Shown here: positions 44,915 to 54,952 of the stretch, in pieces | How the letters are laid out: every line of letters begins with the position of its first letter | Numbering within the stretch: the first letter of the stretch is position 1 | Source of the DNA: Comamonas sp. | Lineage (GTDB): Bacteria; Pseudomonadota; Gammaproteobacteria; Burkholderiales; Burkholderiaceae_C | Direction: 5' to 3' | Assembly: GCA_031277805.1 (NCBI GenBank) | Contig: JAITLR010000009.1 | Coordinates: 496,001-560,000 of the forward strand | DNA length: 64,000 bases | Made by a program: the position numbers and the translations under genes | The notes under the pieces: model-generated | The model's input: only the letters and a program-made list of their open reading frames with translations | What the model was told of the DNA's origin: nothing | Databases searched by the model: none

Positions 44915-44917
44915 TTT

Positions 44918-45158
44918 ACAGAGGCGACATGGCGCCGCACTGCCCTTTCTGCACCGCAGAAATCAGCGCAACCGCGCCGCCATGCTCCAGCCGCTCAAAC
45001 CTCCCCTTCAAGGACTTTTTCGTGCCCGTTGCACCTCAAGGATGCCGCACGCACGCTGCGTGCCCGCGCGCTGGTCTTGCGCCCAGCGAGGGCCTGCTTT
45101 TTTCTGCAAAAGCAGCTCCACAGGCCCAAAAAGTTCGTCTTCGCTCAAGGATTCTCCC
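44918..45158. other. Leader region of the AAHS transporter gene
   Basis: This 240-nt stretch lies between the tRNA terminator and the transporter start. A 77-codon frame (from ATG 44930) with one CPFC motif is present but looks non-coding in its second half. No operator or riboswitch was recognised. Confidence 0.4.
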
Positions 45159-46415
45159 GTGACCACACAAACCACAGGCGCCGTGGCAGGCACAGCCGCG
45201 CCCGCCGCTCCCACAGAAGTCAACGGATACAGCTGGAAAGCACTCATGGGCTCGGCCGTCGGCTACGCCATGGACGGTTTTGACCTGCTGATTCTGGGCT
45301 TCATGCTGTCCGCCATCTCCAAGGACCTGAACCTCACACCAGGACAGGCAGGCTCCCTCGTGACCTGGACACTGATTGGCGCCGTCTTCGGCGGCATCGT
45401 CTTCGGCATGCTCAGCGACAAATACGGCCGCATCCGCGTGCTGACCTGGACGATTGTGCTGTTCGCTGTCTTCACCGGCCTGTGCGCTTTTGCCCAGGGT
45501 TACTGGGACCTGCTGGCCTACCGCACCATCGCCGGTATCGGCCTGGGGGGAGAGTTTGGCATCGGCATGGCCCTGGCCGCCGAAGCCTGGCCCGCACGCC
45601 ATCGCGCACGCGTCTCGTCCTATGTGGCGCTGGGCTGGCAGCTGGGCGTGCTGGGTGCGGCGGTGCTGACTCCGCTGTTGTTGCCACAGATAGGCTGGCG
45701 CGGCATGTTCCTGATCGGCGTGATTCCCGCTGTCGTGGCCTGGGTCATCCGCAACAAGCTGCATGAACCCGAGGTGTTTGTGGCGCGCAGCAAGAAGGAC
45801 CAGCCATCGGCCCTGCAATGCCTGAAGCTGCTGATGAAGGACAAGGCCACCGCCAAGATCAGCCTGGGCGTGATCGTGCTGACCTCGGTACAGAACTTCG
45901 GCTACTACGGCATCATGATCTGGATGCCCAGCTTTCTGTCCAAGCAAATGGGCTTCAGCCTGACCAAATCGTCCATGTGGACCGCTGCCACCATCATCGG
46001 CATGTCGCTGGGCATCTGGGTCTTTGGCCAGATGGCCGACCGCATCGGCCGCAAGCCGACCTTCCTGCTCTTCCAGATCGGCTCGGTCATCTCCGTGCTG
46101 GCCTATTCGCAGCTGACCGATGCCACGGCCATGCTGTGGGTCGGCGCCATCATGGGCCTGTGCGTCAACGGCATGATGGGCGGCTATGGTGCCGTCATCA
46201 GCGAAGCCTATCCCACAGAAGCCCGAGCCACGGCACAGAATGTGCTGTTCAATATCGGCCGTGCCGTGGGCGGCTTCGGCCCGGTCGTCATCGGCTCCCT
46301 GGCCATGGCCTACTCCTTCCAGGTCGCCATCGCCTTGCTGGCCGCCATCTATGTGCTGGACATGCTGGCCACGGCCTTCCTGATTCCCGAACTCAAGGGC
46401 AAGGAACTTCAATAA
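45159..46415 (+). CDS. MFS aromatic-acid/H+ symporter (AAHS family)
   Basis: The 418-residue transporter has 12 membrane helices. AAHS-type motifs: SAVGYAMDGFDLLILGFMLS (helix 1, DGFD/E motif), GMLSDKYGRIRVLTWTIV (loop 2-3) and MADRIGRKPTFLLF (loop 8-9). The family includes carriers of benzoate, 4-hydroxybenzoate and related acids. The start is GTG 45159 because AAGGA lies 7 nt upstream; the frame further upstream looks non-coding. Its neighbours, a LysR regulator and benzoylformate decarboxylase, suggest an aryl-2-oxoacid or mandelate-like substrate; that is inference. Confidence 0.87.
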   Translation: MTTQTTGAVAGTAAPAAPTEVNGYSWKALMGSAVGYAMDGFDLLILGFMLSAISKDLNLTPGQAGSLVTWTLIGAVFGGIVFGMLSDKYGRIRVLTWTIVLFAVFTGLCAFAQGYWDLLAYRTIAGIGLGGEFGIGMALAAEAWPARHRARVSSYVALGWQLGVLGAAVLTPLLLPQIGWRGMFLIGVIPAVVAWVIRNKLHEPEVFVARSKKDQPSALQCLKLLMKDKATAKISLGVIVLTSVQNFGYYGIMIWMPSFLSKQMGFSLTKSSMWTAATIIGMSLGIWVFGQMADRIGRKPTFLLFQIGSVISVLAYSQLTDATAMLWVGAIMGLCVNGMMGGYGAVISEAYPTEARATAQNVLFNIGRAVGGFGPVVIGSLAMAYSFQVAIALLAAIYVLDMLATAFLIPELKGKELQ

Positions 46416-46438
46416 GGATAGCTGCCATCGCAGTCCTG

Positions 46439-46474
46439 CAAAGCGCCAGAGCCTGAAAAGCCTGGCGCTTTTTA
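46439..46474. terminator. Bidirectional terminator between the transporter and LysR genes
   Basis: AAAGCGCCAG and CTGGCGCTTT form a 10-bp stem around a 12-nt loop, followed by TTTAG on the plus strand. It serves the transporter, and perhaps the convergent LysR gene whose stop begins at 46472. Confidence 0.75.
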
Positions 46475-47383
46475 GTTTCCAGCACGCTGCTGAAAGACAT
46501 CGCCGACCAGCTCGCGCAGCCACTGGTTCGCCGGCTCCTGAGCAAAGCGCCAGCTCCAGTGCAAAGAGACATCGAAAGCACGCTCGGGCAGATCGGCCTG
46601 CAGCATCACATAGCCGCCCTGCGCCACAAAGGTTTCGGCGATTTCGGCAGGCATGATGACAGCCAGATCGGTCTGGCGCACGATGGATGGCACGGCCATG
46701 AAATGGGCCGCCGACAGGCGCACCTGGTTCTGCAGCTCCAGCTTGCGCAGAATACGCAGCGTTTCGGAATGCGAGCGCACGGCCACATAGTCGAGAGCGC
46801 GCAAATGTCCGGCGTTGAGCCTCTCGGACTTCAGACCGCTGAGCACCGGATGCTCCTGGCGCAGCAGCAGCGCGTAGTGGTCGGACAGCAGCACCTGCTG
46901 CTGTGTCCCCGTCACACCGGGCAGAAAGCCGATGGCAATATCGAGCGAGCCGCGATCCAGCGCATCGGCAATCTCGGCCATGGGCATGGGCAGGGTTTCG
47001 AGCTGCACATTCGGCGCTTTCTCCCGCAAGGCCTGCATCAGCGGCGGCAGGAAACGTGCCTCGCCAATATCGCTGAGATGAATGCGAAAGCACTGGTTCG
47101 CCTGCAAGGGGTCGAAGCTGTGCGCTTCGGCCAAAGCCACTTCCAGCGTTGCCAGAGCCGTGCGCACGGCAACCGCCAGGCGCTCTGCCCTGGGCGTGGG
47201 CCGCACTCCGCCATGCATGCGCTCGAACAGCGGATCGCCCAGCAATTGCCGCAGCCGCGTCACCGCCTGGCTGGCCGCCGGCTGGGACAGACCCAACTCC
47301 TGCGAAGCGCGGCTGACGCTGCCATGGCGAAACACCGCATCGAAGACACGCAACAGATTGAGATCCAGACCCGATATATCCAT
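46472..47383 (-). CDS. LysR-family regulator of the aromatic 2-oxoacid locus
   Basis: The 303-residue protein has an N-terminal helix-turn-helix (DAVFRHGSVSRASQELGLSQ, PAASQAVTRLRQLLGDPLFE) of the NodD/NahR-like branch. The ligand domain is of normal length. It is divergent from the benzoylformate decarboxylase gene, with 111 nt between starts, so it probably controls that operon and perhaps the transporter behind it. The effector is unknown. Confidence 0.88.
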   Translation of the reverse strand: MDISGLDLNLLRVFDAVFRHGSVSRASQELGLSQPAASQAVTRLRQLLGDPLFERMHGGVRPTPRAERLAVAVRTALATLEVALAEAHSFDPLQANQCFRIHLSDIGEARFLPPLMQALREKAPNVQLETLPMPMAEIADALDRGSLDIAIGFLPGVTGTQQQVLLSDHYALLLRQEHPVLSGLKSERLNAGHLRALDYVAVRSHSETLRILRKLELQNQVRLSAAHFMAVPSIVRQTDLAVIMPAEIAETFVAQGGYVMLQADLPERAFDVSLHWSWRFAQEPANQWLRELVGDVFQQRAGN

Positions 47384-47494
47384 GAAACGAATATCTCTTA
47401 GATGATTTATTCAATTGCTGGAAATTATCCCTGAAGGCAGGATTGACGCCAATAAAGCCAAGGCCCGGTGCCGGCCCCATCCAAGGAGAGTTTT

Positions 47495-49111
47495 TTGCAA
47501 GCCAACATCGCCCCCAAAGCCCAAGCCGCCGAGGTCTTCACCGTGCGCCACGCCGTCATCAACATGCTGCGCGAGCTGGGCATGACGCGCATCTTCGGCA
47601 ACCCCGGCTCGACGGAGCTGCCGCTGTTCCGCGACTACCCCGAAGACTTCTCGTACATCCTGGGCCTGCAGGAAACCGTCGTGGTGGGCATGGCCGACGG
47701 CTATGCCCAGGCCACGCACAACGCCAGCTTCGTGAACCTACACTCCGCCGCAGGTGTCGGTCACGCCATGGCGAATATCTTCACGGCTTTCAAGAACCGC
47801 ACACCCATGGTCATCACGGCCGGCCAGCAGACGCGTTCGCTGCTGCAGTTCGACCCGTTCCTGCATTCCAACCAAGCTGCTGAGCTGCCCAAGCCCTATG
47901 TGAAATGGAGCTGCGAGCCAGCACGCGCCGAGGATGTGCCCCAGGCCCTGGCACGCGCCTACTACATCGCCATGCAGGAGCCGCGCGGCCCGGTCTTCGT
48001 CTCTATTCCCGCTGATGATTGGGACGTACCCTGCGAACCCGTCACGCTGCGCGAGGTCGGCTTCGAGACCCGGCCCGACCCGCGCCTGCTGGACAAGATA
48101 GGCCAAGCCCTGGAGGGCGCCCATGCACCAGCTTTCGTGGTAGGTGCAGCCGTGGACCGCGGCCAGGCCTTCGAGGCCGTCCAGGCCCTGGCCGAACGCC
48201 ACCAGGCGCGCGTCTACGTGGCGCCCATGAGCGGGCGCTGCGGCTTCCCCGAAGACCATGCGCTGTTCGGCGGCTTCCTGCCTGCCATGCGCGAGCGCAT
48301 CGTGGACCGACTCTCGGGCCATGACGTGGTCTTCGTCATCGGCGCCCCAGCCTTCACTTACCACGTCGAAGGCCACGGTCCCTTCATCGCCGAAGGCACG
48401 CAGCTGTTCCAGCTCATCGAGGACCCCGCCATCGCCGCCTGGGCACCCGTGGGCGACGCCGCCGTGGGCAATATCCGCATGGGCGTGCAGGAGCTGCTGG
48501 CCCGCCCCCTGGCGCGTCCGCGCACCGCGCTCCAGCCCCGGCCCGCCATACCGGCGCCGACGGCACCCGAGCCCGGCAAACTGATGAGCGACGCCTTCCT
48601 CATGCACACACTGGCCCAGGTGCGCTCGCGCGACAGCATCATTGTCGAGGAGGCTCCAGGCTCGCGCTCCATCATCCAGGCCCACCTGCCCATCTACGCC
48701 GCTGAGACCTTCTTCACCATGTGCAGCGGCGGCTTGGGCTACAGCCTTCCCGCTTCGGTAGGCATCGCGCTGGCCAAGCCCGACAAGAAGGTCATAGGTG
48801 TGATCGGCGACGGCTCGGCCATGTACGCCATCCAGGCGCTGTGGAGCGCAGCGCACCTGAAACTGCCTGTCACCTACATCATCGTCAAGAACCGCCGCTA
48901 CGCGGCACTGCAGGACTTCTCCAAGGTCTTCGGCTACCGCGAGGGCGAGAAAGTCGAGGGCACGGACCTGCCCGACATCGACTTCGTAGCACTGGCCAAG
49001 GGCCAGGGTTGCGACGGCGTGCGCGTCACCGAAGCAGCCGAGCTAGTCCAGGTTCTGCAGGATGCCCTGCGCAGCCCGCGCGCCACGCTGGTCGAAGTCG
49101 AAGTTGCCTGA
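47495..49111 (+). CDS. mdlC: Benzoylformate decarboxylase
   Basis: The 538-residue thiamine-diphosphate enzyme turns benzoylformate into benzaldehyde and CO2. The active-site Ser (IFGNPGSTELPLFRD), Glu (LGLQETVVVGMADGYA) and His (NLHSAAGVGHAMAN) match those of P. putida MdlC. The ThDP motif is GDGSAMYAIQALWSAAHLK ... NRRY. HDVVFVIGAPAFTYHVEGHG is also MdlC-like. I chose TTG 47495 because AAGGAG lies 6 nt before it; a GTG nine codons upstream has no such site. No mandelate dehydrogenase or benzaldehyde dehydrogenase is beside it, so the natural 2-oxoacid may differ. It is the first gene of an operon with the reductase and two Bug receptors. Confidence 0.87.
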   Translation: MQANIAPKAQAAEVFTVRHAVINMLRELGMTRIFGNPGSTELPLFRDYPEDFSYILGLQETVVVGMADGYAQATHNASFVNLHSAAGVGHAMANIFTAFKNRTPMVITAGQQTRSLLQFDPFLHSNQAAELPKPYVKWSCEPARAEDVPQALARAYYIAMQEPRGPVFVSIPADDWDVPCEPVTLREVGFETRPDPRLLDKIGQALEGAHAPAFVVGAAVDRGQAFEAVQALAERHQARVYVAPMSGRCGFPEDHALFGGFLPAMRERIVDRLSGHDVVFVIGAPAFTYHVEGHGPFIAEGTQLFQLIEDPAIAAWAPVGDAAVGNIRMGVQELLARPLARPRTALQPRPAIPAPTAPEPGKLMSDAFLMHTLAQVRSRDSIIVEEAPGSRSIIQAHLPIYAAETFFTMCSGGLGYSLPASVGIALAKPDKKVIGVIGDGSAMYAIQALWSAAHLKLPVTYIIVKNRRYAALQDFSKVFGYREGEKVEGTDLPDIDFVALAKGQGCDGVRVTEAAELVQVLQDALRSPRATLVEVEVA

Positions 49112-49136
49112 CCCTGCCCCACCCCGGAGACAAGAC

Positions 49137-50078
49137 ATGCACAACGCACAAGAGCCACAAGCGGCCACCATCGGCATTCTGGGCGCAGGAGCCATGGGCA
49201 CGCTGTTTGGAACCCGGCTGGCCCAGGCCGGCATCTCCGTCACGCTGGTGGACGTCAACCCGGAACTGCTCCATGCAATACGCGAGCACGGTGTGCACTG
49301 CGAGACCGACCAGGGCCCGCTGCACGCTCGCGTGCAAGCCCTGCAGGCCCATGAGCTGACGCAGCCGCCCGCACGCTGGTTGATCTTCACCAAGGCCGCC
49401 CATACCCAGGCAGCACTGCAAAGCATTGCCCACTTGCTGGAACCCGAAACCCTGCTGCTTAGCCTGCAAAACGGTATAGGCCATATCGAGACCCTGCACG
49501 GCTTTGCCGATGCCCGGCGGATCGCCGTGGGCGTGACGACCTGGCCGGCCCGGCTGCTGGGCCCCGGGAAGGTCAGCTCGCTGGGCAGTGGCAAGATCCG
49601 TTTCATGCCGCGCACCGGACAGGTGGACGTCGGCTTCCAGGATTTCTGTGATGACCTCAACCGCGCCGGACTGCATTGCGAAATCGACCCCGAGGTCGAG
49701 ACCGCCATCTGGGAGAAGCTGGCCTTCAACGCGGCCTTCAACGGCCTGTGTGGTGTCACGCGCCAGACCGTAGACGGGCTAGCCAGCCCCCTCGGTCGTG
49801 GCCTGATCCACGAAGTTCTGAACGAGGTCGTTGCAGTGGCCGCGGCCAGCGGCATCGCCGTCGATGCCCCTCGCATCCAGGCCACGGTGGAAGACGCACT
49901 GAATCACCATGTGGGCCATCAGCCCTCGCTGCTGCAGGACCTGCTGGCGGGGCGCCCTACCGAGACCGACTCTATCCACGGCGCGGTGGTGCGCGCGGCC
50001 GAACGACATGGCATCGCAACACCCATGACGCGCACCCTGCACCGCCTCATCAGCCTGACACAGCAGCGCACGCCATAA
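49137..50078 (+). CDS. Ketopantoate-reductase-like dehydrogenase (ApbA/PanE family)
   Basis: The 313-residue NADPH enzyme has a Rossmann motif GILGAGAMGTLFGTRLAQAG and a C-terminal helical domain with the catalytic Lys and Asn in WEKLAFNAAFNGLCGVTR. PanE reduces 2-oxopantoate to pantoate. Location behind benzoylformate decarboxylase suggests it may instead reduce another 2-oxo acid; this is inference, as the family contains many uncharacterised members. ATG 49137 was chosen; it is 25 nt downstream of mdlC, with GGAGA just upstream. Confidence 0.82.
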   Translation: MHNAQEPQAATIGILGAGAMGTLFGTRLAQAGISVTLVDVNPELLHAIREHGVHCETDQGPLHARVQALQAHELTQPPARWLIFTKAAHTQAALQSIAHLLEPETLLLSLQNGIGHIETLHGFADARRIAVGVTTWPARLLGPGKVSSLGSGKIRFMPRTGQVDVGFQDFCDDLNRAGLHCEIDPEVETAIWEKLAFNAAFNGLCGVTRQTVDGLASPLGRGLIHEVLNEVVAVAAASGIAVDAPRIQATVEDALNHHVGHQPSLLQDLLAGRPTETDSIHGAVVRAAERHGIATPMTRTLHRLISLTQQRTP

Positions 50079-50140
50079 ACCGAAGGCTCATCAAAGGCTG
50101 GAAAGACCTGAGCCCATTAATTCACCAACGAGGAGACAAC

Positions 50141-51112
50141 ATGCGCAGAACCTTTCTGAAAGCTGGCGCTGCCTGCGGCGTACAACTCATGCTGGGTGCC
50201 GCCCACGCCCAGCCAGTGTCCGGCAAACCTGTGGAATGGGTGGTTGGTTTTGCTGCGGGCGGCGGCTCGGATGCCGTGGCACGCAGCGTGGCCGAGGCTT
50301 GGGCCAAACCCATACACCGCAACATCGTGGTGATCAACAAGCCAGGCGCCGGCACCAACATCGCCGCCGAGTACGCAGCGCGCTCGCGCGACTATGGCAA
50401 CCTGGTCTTCACCGCCGACTTCGCCACCCTGGCCGCCAACCCGCACTTGTTTCCCAAACTGGCCTACAACGCCGAGCAAGACTTTGTCCCCATCAGTCTG
50501 CTGGCGCGCTTTCCGCTGCTGCTGGTCGTCAATAACGAATTGCCGGTACGCAGCTTCCAGGAGTTCGCGGCCTGGGCCAAGGCCAATCCCGACAAGCTCA
50601 GCTATGGAACGCCCGGGCTGGGAACCCCGCACCACCTAGCCACCGAACTACTGGCCCAGAAGATGGGCGTGAAGATGACCCACGCGCCCTATCGCGGCGC
50701 TGGCCCCGCTATGCTGGATGTGATTGGCGGCCAGATTCCCTTCATGCTGGTGGACAGCGCCGCCGGCCTGCCTCACATCAACACGGGCAAGGTCCGCGCC
50801 ATCGGTGTGGCCAGCGCGCAGCGGCTCAAAAGCCTGCCCCAGACACCCACGCTTATCGAACAAGGCGTGACCGGCTTTGAAGCCTTCGCCTGGCAAGGCC
50901 TGGTCGCCCCCAAGGGCACGGATGATGCCACCGTCCAAATGTGGTCCAAAACACTGCAGGAAACCCTGAAGACACCGGCCGTGCAAGCCCGTTTTGAAGC
51001 ACTGGCCCTGGAGCCTTTGCCCAGTACCCCCGAACAGATGCGCGAGTTCTGGCTCTCCGAGAAAAAACGCTGGGGACAGGTCATCAAGACCGCAGGCATC
51101 AAGCTGGACTGA
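50141..51112 (+). CDS. Bug/TctC-type solute receptor, first of two
   Basis: The 323-residue periplasmic receptor starts at ATG 50141 with GAGGAGA 6 nt upstream. The N-terminus MRRTFLKAGAACGVQLMLGA is Tat-like (RRTFLK). Motifs: EWVVGFAAGGGSDAVARSVA, VVINKPGAGTNIAAEY, LSYGTPGLGTPHHLATELLA and MTHAPYRGAGPAMLDV. It lies 62 nt behind the reductase and should bring the substrate of the locus to an unlinked transporter. No TctAB membrane genes are near. Confidence 0.9.
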   Translation: MRRTFLKAGAACGVQLMLGAAHAQPVSGKPVEWVVGFAAGGGSDAVARSVAEAWAKPIHRNIVVINKPGAGTNIAAEYAARSRDYGNLVFTADFATLAANPHLFPKLAYNAEQDFVPISLLARFPLLLVVNNELPVRSFQEFAAWAKANPDKLSYGTPGLGTPHHLATELLAQKMGVKMTHAPYRGAGPAMLDVIGGQIPFMLVDSAAGLPHINTGKVRAIGVASAQRLKSLPQTPTLIEQGVTGFEAFAWQGLVAPKGTDDATVQMWSKTLQETLKTPAVQARFEALALEPLPSTPEQMREFWLSEKKRWGQVIKTAGIKLD

Positions 51113-51141
51113 CCGATATCAATAACAAGCAGGAAACGCAT

Positions 51142-52170
51142 ATGGAGACACCCATCACTCAACACCACTTTTCACGCAGACCTGTGCACAAGCCGCTGCG
51201 TGCCCTGATCACCAAAGGCTGGGCCGCCCTGGGCATGGCGCTTTGCCTAGCGCCTGCCGCACAGGCGCAGACCTGGCCCGACCGCCCCATCCGCCTGATC
51301 GTCAACTTCGCCCCTGGCGGCGCGGCCGACGTGATGGGCCGGGCGATTTCGCCCAGCATGAGCCAGACCCTGGGCCAGTCCGTGGTCGTGGACAACAAGC
51401 CAGGCGCCAACGGCAATATCGGCATCGGCGAAACCGTGCGTGCGCCCAAGGACGGCTACACGCTGCTGCTGAGCAGCGGTGGCGGCATCAGCATCAACCC
51501 GCTGATCTACAGCAAGCTGCCCTTCAATCCTGAAAAGGACCTGATCCCCGTGGCCGCCGTGGCCCGCGTGCATGTGTTCCTGGAAACCAGCCCCAGCCTG
51601 CCCGTGAGCAATGTGCAGGACTTTGTCAAATACCTGCAGGCCAATCCTGGCAAGCTGTCCTATGGCTCGCCCGGCCCCGGCAGCTCGCCCCATCTGGCTG
51701 GCGAAATGTTCAAGCGCGCGGCCAAGGTCGATGCCATCCACGTGCCCTACAAGGGTGCAGGCCCGGCTCTGACCGACGTACTCAGCGGCCAGCTTCAGTA
51801 CTGGTTCGATCCGGGTCCCGGTCTCAAGCAGGTTGAGGCCGGCAAGCTCAAGCTGCTGGCCATAGGCAGCCCGCACCGCTCGCCGCTCTACCCCAAGGTG
51901 CCCACGCTGGCCGAAAGCGGCCTGCCCGGCTTCGATGCCGACACGCTATTCGGCATCTATGCACCAGCAGGCACGCCCGCCCCCGTCGTGGAAGCCGTGC
52001 GCGCCAGCGTGATCAAGGCGCTGGAGCAGAAAAACGTGGTCGAGGTGATCCAGGGGCTAGGCGCCACGCCCGAGCCGCGCATGAGCCGCCAGGATTTCGT
52101 GGATCACCACGCCAAGGAGCGAGCACGCTTTGCACCGCTGATCAAGGAAATCGGCTTGAAGGTGGACTGA
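51142..52170 (+). CDS. Bug/TctC-type solute receptor, second of two
   Basis: The 342-residue receptor is a distinct paralogue of the upstream one. A long N-terminal part precedes a signal peptide (AALGMALCLAPAAQAQ). Motifs: IRLIVNFAPGGAADVMGRAI, VVVDNKPGANGNIGIGETV, LSYGSPGPGSSPHLAGEMFK and IHVPYKGAGPALTDVLSG. Two adjacent Bug genes of different sequence may recognise two related ligands. It ends before the bidirectional terminator at 52222. Confidence 0.9.
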   Translation: METPITQHHFSRRPVHKPLRALITKGWAALGMALCLAPAAQAQTWPDRPIRLIVNFAPGGAADVMGRAISPSMSQTLGQSVVVDNKPGANGNIGIGETVRAPKDGYTLLLSSGGGISINPLIYSKLPFNPEKDLIPVAAVARVHVFLETSPSLPVSNVQDFVKYLQANPGKLSYGSPGPGSSPHLAGEMFKRAAKVDAIHVPYKGAGPALTDVLSGQLQYWFDPGPGLKQVEAGKLKLLAIGSPHRSPLYPKVPTLAESGLPGFDADTLFGIYAPAGTPAPVVEAVRASVIKALEQKNVVEVIQGLGATPEPRMSRQDFVDHHAKERARFAPLIKEIGLKVD

Positions 52171-52221
52171 AGATTCTTTGATTCAACGTGGGAGTCCGGT
52201 TGCCCGAAACCTCCCTTTTGG

Positions 52222-52254
52222 CCGCCAGTCTGCAAAGACAGGCGGTCTTTTTTT
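52222..52254 (+). terminator. Rho-independent terminator after the second Bug receptor
   Basis: CCGCC-A-GTCT pairs with AGAC-A-GGCGG (one A-A mismatch) around a GCAA tetraloop, followed by TCTTTTTTT. It closes the mdlC operon. Confidence 0.85.
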
Positions 52255-52273
52255 ATCGCCGGGCCGCCCCAAG

Positions 52274-52298
52274 ATAAAAACGCCCCTCTCGGAGGGGC
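52274..52298 (-). terminator. Rho-independent terminator after modE
   Basis: On the minus strand GCCCCTC and GAGGGGC form a 7-bp stem with a 3-nt loop, followed by GTTTTTAT. It lies 108 nt behind the modE stop, with two short direct repeats in between. Confidence 0.7.
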
Positions 52299-52304
52299 AG
52301 CGAA

Positions 52305-52401
52305 CCACACGCAGTGGGGAGCGTGGGGTGCCATTTTTTATTGCCGCCGGCCACCCGGCACAGGCACAACGGCCACACGCAGTGGACAAGCGCGGGGATT
52401 C
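52305..52401. repeat. Pair of short direct repeats between modE and its terminator
   Basis: CCACACGCAGTGGGGAGCGT (52305 on, then GGGG) and CCACACGCAGTGGACAAGCG (52373 on, then CGGGG) are two imperfect copies of about 28 bp, 68 bp apart. Each contains the inverted CCAC...GTGG. Their function is unknown. Confidence 0.5.
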
Positions 52402-52405
52402 TTAT

Positions 52406-54155
<1,750 letters not shown>

Positions 54156-54171
54156 CGCTTTCTCCATAAAG

Positions 54172-54198
54172 GTTTGAGGCGCTTTCTGCTTCAAACCA
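54172..54198 (+). other. Hairpin in the modA-modB gap
   Basis: GGTTTGA and TCAAACC form a 7-bp stem with a 13-nt loop in the 116-nt gap. There is no U-run. It may stabilise the modA transcript end, a common way to make more binding protein than membrane subunit; this is inference. Confidence 0.35.
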
Positions 54199-54271
54199 TC
54201 TGCATCCACTCTCTGCTCTGCCCTTGGTGCCTCTCGGCTAAGCTGGGAAACCAAGGGATTTTTTTGACCTC

Positions 54272-54952
54272 ATGCCACTGAACGCCGAAGACTACGCCGC
54301 CATCTGGCTCACACTCAAGCTCGCGAGTGTGACCACGGTGCTGCTCATGCTGCTGTGCACGCCCCTGGCCTGGTGGCTGGCGCATACGCGCTCGCGCTGG
54401 GCCGGCCCCATAGCCGCCGTGGTCGCCCTGCCGCTGGTGCTGCCGCCTACGGTCATCGGCTTTTACCTGCTCATCACCATGGGCCCCAACGGCCCCATAG
54501 GCCAGCTCACACAGGCCCTGGGCCTGGGCCGGCTCCCCTTCACCTTTCCGGGCCTGGTCATAGGTTCGCTGATCTATTCCATGCCTTTTACCGTGCAGCC
54601 GCTGCAGCGCGCCTTCGAGGCCCTGGGCTCGCGCCCCATGGAGGCCGCGGCCAGCCTTGGCGCCAGCCCGCTGGACCGCTTTCTCACGGTGGCCGTTCCA
54701 TTGGCTCGCCCGGGCTTCATCACCGCCGCCGTGCTGACCTTTGCCCACACCGTGGGGGAATTTGGCGTGGTGCTGATGCTGGGCGGCAATATTGCGGGCG
54801 AAACCCGCGTCGTCTCGGTGCAAATCTACGACCATGTGGAAGCCATGGAGTATGGCCATGCACATTGGCTGGCCGCAGGCATGGTGCTGTTCTCCTTCCT
54901 CATCCTTCTGACCTTGAACTGGCTGCAGCCCAGGGCGGAGCGCCGCGCATGA
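54272..54952 (+). CDS. modB: Molybdate ABC transporter, permease
   Basis: The 226-residue inner-membrane protein has five or six helices. It shows the binding-protein-dependent permease EAA loop (EAAASLGASPLDRFLTVAVP) that contacts ModC. LPLVLPPTVIGFYLLITMGP and FAHTVGEFGVVLMLGGNIAG are typical ModB segments. Its stop overlaps the modC start (ATGA). Confidence 0.94.
   Translation: MPLNAEDYAAIWLTLKLASVTTVLLMLLCTPLAWWLAHTRSRWAGPIAAVVALPLVLPPTVIGFYLLITMGPNGPIGQLTQALGLGRLPFTFPGLVIGSLIYSMPFTVQPLQRAFEALGSRPMEAAASLGASPLDRFLTVAVPLARPGFITAAVLTFAHTVGEFGVVLMLGGNIAGETRVVSVQIYDHVEAMEYGHAHWLAAGMVLFSFLILLTLNWLQPRAERRA

Noticed and set aside
44930..45162. A 77-codon ORF with a CPFC motif before the transporter
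   Set aside because: It has only one Cys pair, loses protein-like composition after about 35 residues and overlaps the transporter start.
45036..47480. An 814-codon open frame on the minus strand
   Set aside because: It is antisense to the AAHS transporter gene and shifts frame relative to the LysR gene; the composition is that of a shadow frame.
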